From the NCBI GenBank assembly GCA_949752735.1, contig OX457050.1, positions 39,843,553-39,907,552 of the forward strand: a DNA stretch of 64,000 nt, in the 5' to 3' direction. This stretch comes from Lumbricus terrestris (lineage: Eukaryota > Annelida > Clitellata > Crassiclitellata > Lumbricidae). Under the pieces are notes generated by a model. The model was given only the letters and a program-made list of their open reading frames with translations. It was not told the DNA's origin and ran no database searches. This document shows, in pieces, positions 54,989-64,000 of the stretch; the first letter of the stretch is position 1, and each line of letters starts with the position of its first letter. The position numbers and the translations under genes are program-made.

Positions 54989-55558
54989 TTGTTGAGTATA
55001 GTAATTATCCTATTAAGAGCTGCAATTAAACTGTGCTCTATCTTTGGAGAGAACCCATACCATTGCCAGCTATGCAGAAAAAGATTTTCTCGATCATGTC
55101 ATCTAAAATGTCGTCTTAGAATTCATACTGGTGAGAAACCTTATCCGTGCCAGTTTTGCCCGAGAGCGTATTCATATACTTCTAATCTAAGAACTCACAT
55201 CAGAAGCCATACTGGAGAAAAGCCTTACAAGTGTCAAGAATGTAGTAGATGGTTTGTCGAATCTTCATGTCTTCGAATTCATGCCATGATTCATACTGGA
55301 GAGAAACCGTACCAATGCCAGTTATGTGAGGCAAAGTATCGAAGTAACAGTCAACTAAAGAGGCATGAGAGAACACACACTGGAGATAAACCGCACTTGT
55401 GCCAAGTCTGTCGGAAAACATTCTCATGCAGTTCATGTCTAAAAATCCATGAAAGAATTCATACTGGAGAGAAACCGTTTCTGTGTGAAGTCTGTAACAA
55501 AACATTTTCTCAATCTTCATTTCTGCAGAAGCACTCTGTTAGAATTCATGCTGGATAG
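54989..55558 (+). CDS. C2H2 zinc-finger protein, six fingers, truncated duplicate (189 aa)
   Basis: Six fingers with the same order and nearly the same residues as the last six of 41679-42428. Homology begins abruptly at GENPY.CQLC (55045) and continues past the stop to about 55775. The first ~20 residues are unrelated and hydrophobic and are probably not coding. A duplicated block with a breakpoint inside a finger, or an upstream exon ending there, would explain this. Several finger residues differ (HLKCRLRIH with R for H, CPRAYSYTSN), so one finger may be damaged. It could be a gene fragment. Confidence 0.6.
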   Translation: MLSIVIILLRAAIKLCSIFGENPYHCQLCRKRFSRSCHLKCRLRIHTGEKPYPCQFCPRAYSYTSNLRTHIRSHTGEKPYKCQECSRWFVESSCLRIHAMIHTGEKPYQCQLCEAKYRSNSQLKRHERTHTGDKPHLCQVCRKTFSCSSCLKIHERIHTGEKPFLCEVCNKTFSQSSFLQKHSVRIHAG

Positions 55559-56030
55559 CAACGTTGCGACAATTATTTCATTGCGAGTCATCATAGATCT
55601 TTATTCTCATTACTTTCAGTTCTGCATAAATTAACTGAAGATGTTAAACTGAGAAACCGATTTTAGAAGCATTTCTAGAGAAACATTTGGTGAAAGGAGT
55701 TTTTCTATCTCTTCGGATTGCTAAATCATTTAAAGTGAAACTTGATTAGCGATGCACTGAATGGTCGTGAAATACTGTTCTATATAGACGCAACACTTTC
55801 CTCCCAGTCGCTTGTTCTTAATCGTAATGCAACGAAATTGATTTGATATAAATTATAGCCTTGAAATCTCCCAGGCTTATATCATGAATAAAAAAGTGCA
55901 TGCATTCTGCCATAATTATAAATTCCCTGTTCTGTTGCAGGCTACTGTATGCTTTTTCAATAGTTCTTGATCCATAGAAAATCTTTAAAAATTCGAATTA
56001 TTAATTTTTAGTTGATATCACAATGTGCGT

Positions 56031-56290
56031 GTTGTTGGGGGTGAGGAAGGGGTTGGCTGAAATTTCTGGGAGGGGGTGAAATTTTCCCCCGAAAACCTAA
56101 ATTTCACGTGTGGCGTACCGGTGGAGGTCGGAGTAAGTGGTGGCGAGTTTTTTTTTGGGGGGGTGGGGACATTCTTTTTTTTTGGGGGGGGGGTTCCCCG
56201 AAAACCAAAATTTCACGGGTGGCGTACCGGTGGAGATCGGAGTTAGTGGTGGCGTGTTGTGGGTGGGGGCAGGATGGGGCGGTGTTTTTT
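56031..56290 (+). repeat. Helitron-related G-rich fragment
   Basis: Two units of AAATTTCACGGGTGGCGTACCGGTGGAGRTCGGAG-like text match 19186-19260 and 19768-19830 inside the Helitron. Ends are not identifiable. Confidence 0.5.
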
Positions 56291-56693
56291 TCTAGTATTG
56301 CAATAAAATTTTGATGCAATGTTCACTAAGATTAAAGGGAAAAAATGTGTACTATGTCAGTCATTATGGCAAAATTAATTTCTCTCCATTGTGTCATGAA
56401 TCACCCTAATATACAGATATGGCCATAGTAGGCGTGAGCATCGTATGCATGCTTACGCCTACATAATGATGCCAATTTACAAAACAGTTTACAGAATACT
56501 ACGAACATTATTAGGCCTAACTACAATTGATATTTCCCATCTTCAGTCCCTTAACAATGATATGAGCTAAGCAGTGCTTTGGTTTTAAAAAAGTGCTTAA
56601 CAGTAATGGCAGTTGTATGTCCATTCAATTTCCAAACTATTCCAAATAATAAGATTGCGCAAGAGTTAGGCCTAAAACACTACACAATGTCAT

Positions 56694-57548
56694 TTACACT
56701 TGGTAGTTTTCGGCTATTGTAGTTAGAAAGTGTACAGACATTTTGTCTTTAGGAGTACAGCATCGATACTGGAATTCGCGCAAGTATGACGCAACCAAGG
56801 CGCTGCTTGTACCGAACTGGCGCCTAAACTTACGTTTCGCGCGCATCCATACGTTCTCGATATTCTGTGTATGGATTTCTGCATCGTCAGGTTGCACAAA
56901 GTTTTGTTCATGAATAACGACATAATGTTCATAAATGTCATTGCCTAGTTGATTAAGATTCCTGTAAGATGCCCATCCGTCAGATATTATATGCGCACCA
57001 GGCAAAATATGTTTAAGAATAAGGGACTCGAGAGTACATGCGCCTCGGTTCGGGACAATGCGCGTAAAACACCGGCCCGATTCTCTCTCGACCCTTCCGA
57101 AAACCCAATGCCCTTCATCGAAGCGCCCCCTATGGTACTTCCGATGGAAGTATTTTGTCTCGTCTATTTCTACTGTCAAAGTGTTGCCACTGGCGTCAAA
57201 GCCACCCAGCTCCGACACATTCCTATTCAAGTACCTGTCGCATTCTTCTCGGCATAAATTGAACCAGTCGATGATAGTCTTGCGCTCACCGATTTCTGAC
57301 TCGTGCTGCGACTGATCCAGAGGTAAGTCAGCTGACCAGCAGTACACCATGATTATAATGTTCCTTAACGCATGATGACTTCTGGTGAAAAAGGAACCAT
57401 CTCGAACGCTCTTCCTAATTCCACGTCTTTCACAGGACCATCTCTTACCATCAATGCCCCTCTGACAGTTTTGCAGTTGGTACTGTTGATGACATTGTGG
57501 ACAGGCTTGTGTGTTTTTCAGCAACTGACGCCGTGCCAGCCAACGCAT
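56694..57548 (-). CDS. Merlin / ISXO2-like (IS1016-type) transposase, intact frame
   Basis: The protein has an N-terminal zinc ribbon (C16, C19, C28 or H20, C39; DGKRWSC) and the catalytic core of the ISXO2-like family. D129 lies in TVEIDETKYFHRKY, D190 in HIISDGWASY, and E231 with N229 in HTQNIENVWMRAKRKFR. Strand order and spacing fit the family, and 284 residues is a usual length. The frame stays open upstream of the ATG at 57548 (SVCTKRCTSLASELSDTEAA) to a possible acceptor near 57610, so the start is uncertain. It would cut and paste Merlin elements and make 8-9-bp target duplications. I could not find terminal inverted repeats around it, so it may be an immobile or host-captured copy. 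It is the best local candidate for mobilising the non-autonomous elements. Confidence 0.85.
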   Translation of the reverse strand: MRWLARRQLLKNTQACPQCHQQYQLQNCQRGIDGKRWSCERRGIRKSVRDGSFFTRSHHALRNIIIMVYCWSADLPLDQSQHESEIGERKTIIDWFNLCREECDRYLNRNVSELGGFDASGNTLTVEIDETKYFHRKYHRGRFDEGHWVFGRVERESGRCFTRIVPNRGACTLESLILKHILPGAHIISDGWASYRNLNQLGNDIYEHYVVIHEQNFVQPDDAEIHTQNIENVWMRAKRKFRRQFGTSSALVASYLREFQYRCCTPKDKMSVHFLTTIAENYQV

Positions 57549-57609
57549 AGCTGCCTCTGTGTCACTTAGTTCGCTAGCAAGACTCGTACATCGCTTTGTA
57601 CATACACTG

Positions 57610-58560
57610 CATAAATATAATTTAGAACCTCAAAAGTTCTTATGTTTCAAACAAATATTGGCAAAAAACCGTAGAGCATTGCTTTTTAATGGCCCACACT
57701 GTATGATATGCATATTTCCAGCTCATGCTTAATTTCTGCACCGTTGATGTTCTTTTTCTTCGACTCGGCAACTTCTACTTCTTCGTCGCTCTAACCTTCT
57801 GCTGACAAATAAACAATAGAATCTACAAAAAAAAGACAACAAATAAATAAGTGGCAATTTATAAATAATGAAACCGGTCTGTTCCATTCACGTTCAGACA
57901 AGGAAACCACCACTTGGCGTAATGGAGAGTCTCAGGGAGGATAAAATGAAAGAAAATTGATACCACTTCGCTGTGTTGCACATTCAAACAATGTCAATCT
58001 TAATAGAAACTAAAAAACATAATTAACCTGAAGCATCATGCAACTCACGTACCTCACAAGTTGTAAAGCATCCAAAGCATGTGTCCAATGCAGCATGGCT
58101 TGACAATGATTGAAAGTATGAATGGCTACTTGTACCTGCAAGAGAAGTGATTCATTCAAATGCTTAGACGATAATTGTTCAGTTTGAAGTTCAGAATAAT
58201 AGCATTTTCATACAATGAATATCTCAATAGCTAGCAGTGATTGAAAGAGATGAATGATGAACGATTTGAAAGAGCATAGGAGTGTTCATTGTGCAGTTCA
58301 CATGCTATAACATAAACAGAGGGGAATAATTTTGTTTCAGATACCAATTAACATGATTTCTTGCTGTCATTTTTTCATTGGATGTTGGATTAAGCATAGT
58401 AATGTTACGGATCACCCAAGACTTCTAGGGTCCCTCCGCGAACAGGCTCATGGTAAACTATTTTACTCAATGCACATTTGAAATGCTATAACACCTCACA
58501 AAGAATAATTTATAAATTATTATAACTTACCATTGGGTTCTATTTCTTCGAGCGATTTGC
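57610..58560. other. No gene seen
   Basis: Non-coding, AT-rich sequence upstream of the transposase. On the minus strand the stretch near 58530-58560 (AGKSLEEIEPN then a GTAAGT donor) belongs to the recombinase-like pseudogene. Confidence 0.35.
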
Positions 58561-60760
58561 CAGCCCATTTTCCCGAATGGCGGACATTTCCCCCCTGGAC
58601 ATTTCCCCCCCGGACATTTCCCCCCCGGACATTTCCCCCCCTGGACGTTTCCCCCCCCCCCCCCGATTTCGACTAGGACATTTCCCCCCCCGGACATTTC
58701 CCCCCCTTAAGTCAATCCAGCTTCTATTTCAGGTCTAAAAATACCTTAATCCAGCTTCTATTTAACTTGCGTTTTTTCATCAATCCAGCTTCTATTTCAA
58801 AAAATACCTTCATCCAGCTTCTATTTAACTTGCATTTTTTCATCAATCCAGCTTCTATTTCAGATCAAAAAATACCTTCATCCAGCTTCTATTTAACTTG
58901 CGTTTTTTCATCAATCCAGCTTCTATTTCAGGTCTAAAAATACCTTCATCCAGCTTCTATTTAACTTGCGTTTTTTCATCAATCCAGCTTCTATTTCAGA
59001 TCAAAAAATACCTTCATCCAGCTTCTATTTAACTTGCATTTTTTCATCAATCCAGCTTCTATTTCAGGTCTAAAAATACCTTCATCCAGCTTCTATTTAA
59101 CTTGCGTTTTTTCATCAATCCAGCTTCTATTTCAGATCAAAAAATACCTTCATCCAGCTTCTATTTAACTTGCATTTCTTCATCAATCCAGCTTCTATTT
59201 CACATGTAAAAGGTCTTCATCCAGCTTCCATTTCTCAAGCGCTTTTTCATATGTTGATGACCATAAAAACAATGGTTTCCGCATAGGGAGGGAAATGTCC
59301 TAGGGTAGGGGGGGAAACGTCCGGGGGGAAATGTCCGGGGGGGGGAAATGTCCGGGGGGGAAATGTCCAGGGGGGGAAATGTCCGTTTACCCATTTTCCC
59401 ACTTCGCCGGGGTTTACTGCATGCTAGCAGCAATTTCGACACTGCACAATTCTATAGATGATTCCTGCAGCTTGCACCGAAATATCACGCCCAAGATGCG
59501 ATGCTAGCCACGACATTTAATTGCTGTTCAGTGCCAGTATCTGCGAAACGGTCGCAATATATTTGCGCAATTTTGTGCACTTTATTCTTTCCGAGTGCTC
59601 AAGTTCTGCATCCTGCACTACCCTACACAGAGCATCCCCACCACGGATATTAGTCAAGGTCCCTTGGCAGGCAAAGAAGTATCTGTTTTCAATATTGATG
59701 CCAGCTTGCGTTCTTATTTCCTCGTTTGCCAGTTTGTTCATTGCAATATTTGTTTGCATCAGGTGGTATAAGAATCGCAATTTTTCTAAACTCCTTTCCT
59801 TGAATTTCCACCAAATCCATTCGTTGGTACAAATCCTGCTCAATCCTGCTCATACTTTCGCGCACGTCTTCTATTCCGTCAACTTTCCAGTTCGGTCTTT
59901 CAATAAAGGCGTTTTTCTTTAGCCGTGATACAGCTCCAAGCCGTGTCTTATTAAACACAAGCAACCGGGCTAGAGTTAGTCTTTGCAGTTTCCTACAATG
60001 CTGTGCTGTATTACTGCCTTCTTTGTATTTATCTAAAATTCTGATGGCTTCTGTTGTTAAATATCATGTCAGTTTCTTTACATCGGATGTTGTGGGAAAG
60101 TTATTGGGCTTGTTGAATTTTCGCCTATTCACTGTATTCAGTGTTCTTGTTGCTGCCCCTGAAATCTGATCCGTCAAATCAGAGTCGACTCTTTCAGCAA
60201 CTTCGTCATCTGACGTCATCGCTATTCCCCTCTTTCTTTCAGCCAGCTGAACTAAGATGTGCTCTAACTTCTTGGCAACAGAAGGCTTCTCCAGTTGCAC
60301 TGCTCGATCCCGTATCCACTTCCACCAATTGGCCGGACATGCTCTCCACGGCTTCAACTATTTTAACGAATGATTGTGGGTTGATCCAGTTTGATATTTG
60401 TCCATTTGGATTGTCATCAATATCTCTCAATTTTATTAGGAGTCGAGCAGAATTCCTCATTCTGTTTGCAACACTAGCATATTTGTTGGTAACAACGTTT
60501 TTGAAGCGTAAATTTCCGATGTCAACAATGAGGGAGTCACTTTTTGCTGCCCGAGAGATGTCATCATGCCGAAATGACCTAAACACCGTGGTACGCAACA
60601 AATCAGAAGCCCCAATTTCAACGTAATCCTGCAATGCCTGTGACTCCATGACAATATCTCTTTTGCCCTTTTCATCAGAGCCAGAAGAGCCAATAGGCCT
60701 ACCCGGTACAGTGGTAGTGACAATGACGCCAAATATTGCTTAGAGCAACATAAGCCAGAC
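58530..60760 (-). pseudogene. Decayed tyrosine-recombinase-like gene, split by foldback copy C
   Basis: On the minus strand the pieces read: NRMRNSARLLIKLRDID (about 60460); after a frameshift EKPSVAKKLEHIL and NRRKFNKPNNFPTTSDVKKL (60064-60290); LVFNKTRLGAVSRLKKNAF and RMDLVEIQGKEFRKIAILI (about 59770-59960); NIENRYFFACQGT, IRGGDALCR and TKLRKYIATVSQIL (to 59520); then, past a stop, WLASHLGRDI and, past another stop, NPGEVGKW. The last piece resumes beyond copy C as AGKSLEEIEPN. The family, as I recall it, is a group of long invertebrate proteins whose end resembles tyrosine recombinases (R...HLGH...Y). Here the tyrosine region is degraded, and there are at least one frameshift and two stops. 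A donor-like GTAAGT follows EPNG. Confidence 0.55.
58575..59391. mobile_element. Foldback element, tandem GGACATTTCCCCCC termini (copy C)
   Basis: It has the same termini and interior as copy B, almost base for base. A perfect 9-bp duplication CATTTTCCC flanks it (58566-58574 and 59392-59400). Removing one duplicate and the element restores continuity of the recombinase-like pseudogene's text, so the target was coding-derived sequence. Confidence 0.9.
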
Positions 60761-61108
60761 AATCAAGACAAGGTCCGTACTGGCTAGGATCAACTTCTTG
60801 CAATTCTGTCGGTCTTCTTGCAAGTCTATATGACATACAGATTTGACCAAGCTTTCGCACACGTTCATTGTGAATGAGTGCGAAAAAAGATTTCTGCTCG
60901 GATACGTGTCTTCTTTGAATCAGCGCTCTGTCATTTTCAAAGATCTAACATGAACTGAATCTGCCATGTGCTGGAGTTCAGCCATAGTGTATATAATATT
61001 AGACTGCTGTCTTTTGACAAAAACAATATAACTGTCAGAATAACGGATCCTTTATGTATGAAAGAGACACGTCTTCAACTACATTTTATGTCTATCTTTA
61101 ATTACAAA

Positions 61109-62466
61109 TCAGCAAAGATCAGCAAATAATTCGTCAACTGGAGAAAAGCGGTGGCAAATACAATGCTCCAGAAATTCCTTCTCAATTTCAAACATTTCAC
61201 CGCATATACCACATCCAAACGAATTCTCCACAAACGGTTTTGCATCCTCAAGTGATTCGATGCTGTCAATGAAATCACATTCCTGATGACGACTTTTTGG
61301 TAGAGCTTTTGTCATTTCATTGCAGTCATGAGGCAATTTTCTTTGCATGCGTTCAAATGGTTTATCAATATCATCAGCACTGCACCGAATGAATGGAACA
61401 GATAGATTAGCATTTGATTCCTTTTCCAATTTATCATCCTTTCGCTGTATTAACTCATGGCATTTATGCTGTTTAGTTGAAGAACTGCCATTACAATAAA
61501 GTTTACTGCACATGTGTTGCATCTCATCTGTGTGAGTAACTGTTCTGTGTTGAATTAGTTCTATAAGACTTAGTGATCTGAGTCCTTTGTCACCAACTTC
61601 ACAGATGTATGGTCTTTCTCCAGTAAGGGTTCTCGTATGACGACTTAGATCAGTGTCTAACTTATATGATTCCTGACTTAACTGGCATCTTTGTGGTTTC
61701 TCTCCAGGATGGGTCCTCATGTGTCTTTTCAGATTACTACCTTCAGTCAATGATTTCTGACACAGTTGGTATTTGTATGGTTTATCGCCTATATGGGATC
61801 TATTGTGTACTAGCCTGAGTAAATAATTTCTGACATAACTGACATTTGTATGGTTTCTTGCCAGTATGGTTTGTCATGTGTCTTTTCAGAGTACCATGCT
61901 CCGTAAATGATTTCTCACATAACTGACATTTGTATGGTTTCTCCCCTGTGTGGGTTTTCATGTGGTTTTTCAGATGACCACTTTGAGTAAATGATTTCTG
62001 ACATACCTGGCATTGGAACGGTTTCTCCCTAGTATGGGTTCTCATATGTGTCATCAGAACACTTCTATGAGTAAATGATTTCTGACATAACTGACATTTT
62101 GTATGGTTTCTCTCTGGTATGTGTTCTCATGTGTGATTTCAGATTACCACAATCCGTAAATGATTTGTGACACAACTGACACTTGTATGGTTTCTCCCCA
62201 GTATGGATTCTCATGTGCCTTTTCAGACCACCATCTCGGATAAATGATTTCTGACATACTTGACATTGGTATGACTTCTCCCCAGTGTGGATTTTCATGT
62301 GGCTTTTCAGATTACCACCTGCAGTAAATGACTTTTGACATAACTGACATTTGTATGCTTTCTCTCCAGTATGTTTTTCCATATTTACAGTCACGCAACG
62401 TAATTCAGAGTTGTTTTCCCACATAACTGACATTTGGAAAGGCTGCTCTCTATTCAGTTTTCTCAC
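61109..62466 (-). pseudogene. C2H2 zinc-finger pseudogene, paralog of 37126-38586
   Basis: Three frames make up one former gene: 62466-62065, 62054-61800 and 61750-61109. An extra A in ..CATACAAAATGTCAG.. near 62100 shifts the frame inside a finger. A second break lies near 61800, where a finger is shortened. Another finger has Y in place of its first cysteine (YKYQLC). About seven good fingers remain. The C-terminal 150 residues, including FGCGICGEMFEIEKEFLEHC, match the 37126 gene closely. The slight decay suggests recent loss, though assembly errors could produce the single-base shift. Confidence 0.75.
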
Positions 62467-62469
62467 TGC

Positions 62470-63360
62470 AGGTGTCAGATTTTCACAATGAGTATATGAT
62501 TTCTCAAGTACGGTAACTAATGCAAATACGGTTTTTCACGAAAATGGATTTCTATGTCTTCAGTAAAAATTCAAGAATATGCAACTGGTTCTTAGCACAA
62601 TTTGCATTTTTGTGGCATAAAAAGTATACATTTGAAAACAAATAATGCAAGTTGTAGATTATTTTTGGTTCAGTGCATTGAAGTGCAACCTTTCTCTAGT
62701 TTCATTTCTCATGACAAACTTTTGTGCAACAAAGTATACAATTGCCCTCACAGGAAATATGAATTCTTTGGGTTGAAATGTTTAAGCCTTAAATAAACGT
62801 AGAATAGCACATCCTAGAGTTCTTCAGTCGCAATGTTTCCTGAAGAAGAAAGAATTAATGGTTTAAAATCTGCTGGTAAGTAAGTCCACTCCAATGTTGT
62901 CTTTGATGCAGATCAATGATTGTAGGTTTACTCAAATGACCACTCTGAGAAGTTCTAACATACAGCTGTTCATCTTCATGCACTTACAAAAAGAACTTGT
63001 GGCACCTATTAAGAAGAAGAAGAACATGAACAGATGTTCATTCTTAGTAAGAAACTGTGTTTCAAGATATAAAATATATTTTTTTATCACCATTCAAAAT
63101 TAAATGATAATTTCTGTTTCATTAAGGTCAGGATGATTTCTATTTTGATATGAATGAATAGTTGGTCAATGCATTAAAGCATTAATTAGTTAGTATTTCA
63201 TTTCTCAATCATGTCAATAAATCGCTAACTGTAGGCCGGGATCTGCAAGACTCAACTTTAACTTCAAACTATTCAATGATCAACACCAACAACGACCAAA
63301 ATCTGCACTGCAAACTTAGAACAAAACTGTATAAAATGAATGATAAGAAATTACCCGATG
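62470..63360 (-). other. 5' flank of the zinc-finger pseudogene
   Basis: Non-coding; 62800-63060 is colinear with 39130-39232 plus 40197-40320, the 5' region of the paralog, apart from the two MITEs inserted there. The block at 63375-63500 matches 40380-40520. No other gene is seen. Confidence 0.5.
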
Positions 63361-63559
63361 TCGTATTCTAAATTGTAGTTAAACGGAAATCTGACTTCCA
63401 CGTCCATCCGTACAAAATGGCGAGCGACACTAGATGGGTCTTGTGGTGTAATAAAAGCTGGCGTCAAAAGTATGGCTCTGCCATCTAGTGAATATCAGAT
63501 TCTGTTTATCCACATATTGACAGAATCGAAACAAGACTAAACTATGTACATAGGGGAGA

Positions 63560-63675
63560 TACGTTCCGAAATAACCACAACTGGTTCGACGACAACTGGA
63601 ACACGGACAATTCGTTCACCAACAACTGGTTCACGACAATTCGTTCACAGACAAATGGTTCAAAATAAATCGAGA
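63560..63675. repeat. Tandem 15-mers ACAACTGGTTC(A)CCG, solitary terminus
   Basis: Seven or so diverged units of the terminal repeat seen at 7146-7215. The opposite terminus is not visible before the window ends, so this is either a solo end or a truncated element. Confidence 0.6.
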
Positions 63676-63814
63676 AACCTGGGACTAATTTCGATATTAG
63701 TCCCAGATGAAACCTTTGCTGCATAAAAAACCGACGAAGACAACTTTTATTTAATGAATTAGGCCTAAGTTGCATTGATGAAAATAATACTTGTAAAATT
63801 GACAATCTAACTGA

Positions 63815-63930
63815 CTAACTGTGGCCGACTGCAGGACTAACTGACTGACTGACGGACCGACTGGCTGGCTAGATTACTTACTTACTTACCTACCTACCTA
63901 CTTACTTACTTACTTACTAATATTATAGTG
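63815..63930. repeat. (CTGA)n / (CTTA)n / (CTAC)n simple repeats
   Basis: ACTGACTGACTGACGGACCGACTGGCTGG is followed by TTACTTACTTACCTACCTAC. The (CTTA)n also occurs next to minisatellite at 46860 and 48006. Confidence 0.8.
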
Positions 63931-64000
63931 TGGCCTAAATTTCATCATTTGCTTTCGATTGTCTACTGACTGTACGCGTACTTTGAGCAAGGAAAACGTC

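Overview
This is eukaryotic, intron-bearing, repeat-dominated DNA. I infer a marine deuterostome invertebrate, most likely echinoderm-like. The grounds are: two LTR retroelements with the integrase-before-reverse-transcriptase order of the Gmr1 clade (described from deuterostomes); a C2H2 zinc-finger cluster with conserved GEKPY linkers; a Merlin transposase gene; foldback-type elements; and the scattered palindrome TAGGCCTA. The species cannot be named from the sequence alone. No rRNA, tRNA or CRISPR array was recognised.

Layout. 1-4.85 kb: 3' part of a Gmr1-like LTR retrotransposon, one stop codon in RNase H, with its 3' LTR. 4.9-6.3 kb: an unrecognised 515-codon frame ending at a good splice donor. 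6.3-7.8 kb: an L2/CR1-like LINE tail split by a foldback element. 8-10.2 kb: a coiled-coil, gag-like ORF. 10.4-20 kb: LINE tails, Helitrons, a foldback element and microsatellites. 20-27.3 kb: a three-level nest (TA-flanked element > TA-flanked element > very young deleted Gmr1-like LTR element). 26-30.2 kb: two hAT MITEs and a 156-bp satellite. 30.8-31.3 kb: a probable host exon. 32-36.8 kb: degenerate repeats. 37-42.4 kb and 53.3-62.5 kb: five zinc-finger genes or pseudogenes, some in duplicated blocks. 42.7-51.3 kb: a hAT element, then a dense field of nested inverted-repeat elements. 56.7-57.6 kb: Merlin transposase. 58.6-60.8 kb: a decayed recombinase-like gene with a foldback element inserted in it.

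The main new observation is a modular set of non-autonomous DNA elements. At least ten insertions with visible boundaries have quite different inverted termini (mostly starting GG and ending CC), and most have a perfect 8- or 9-bp target-site duplication. Nearly all carry the same ~34-bp minisatellite inside (core AGAAGCTGGATTGATGAA or its reverse complement). Two of them keep relics of a Merlin-type transposase, one of which is interrupted by that minisatellite between its catalytic motifs. This links the set to Merlin and to the intact-looking transposase at 56.7-57.5 kb. Two foldback copies (50.5 and 58.6 kb) are almost identical, so movement is probably recent.
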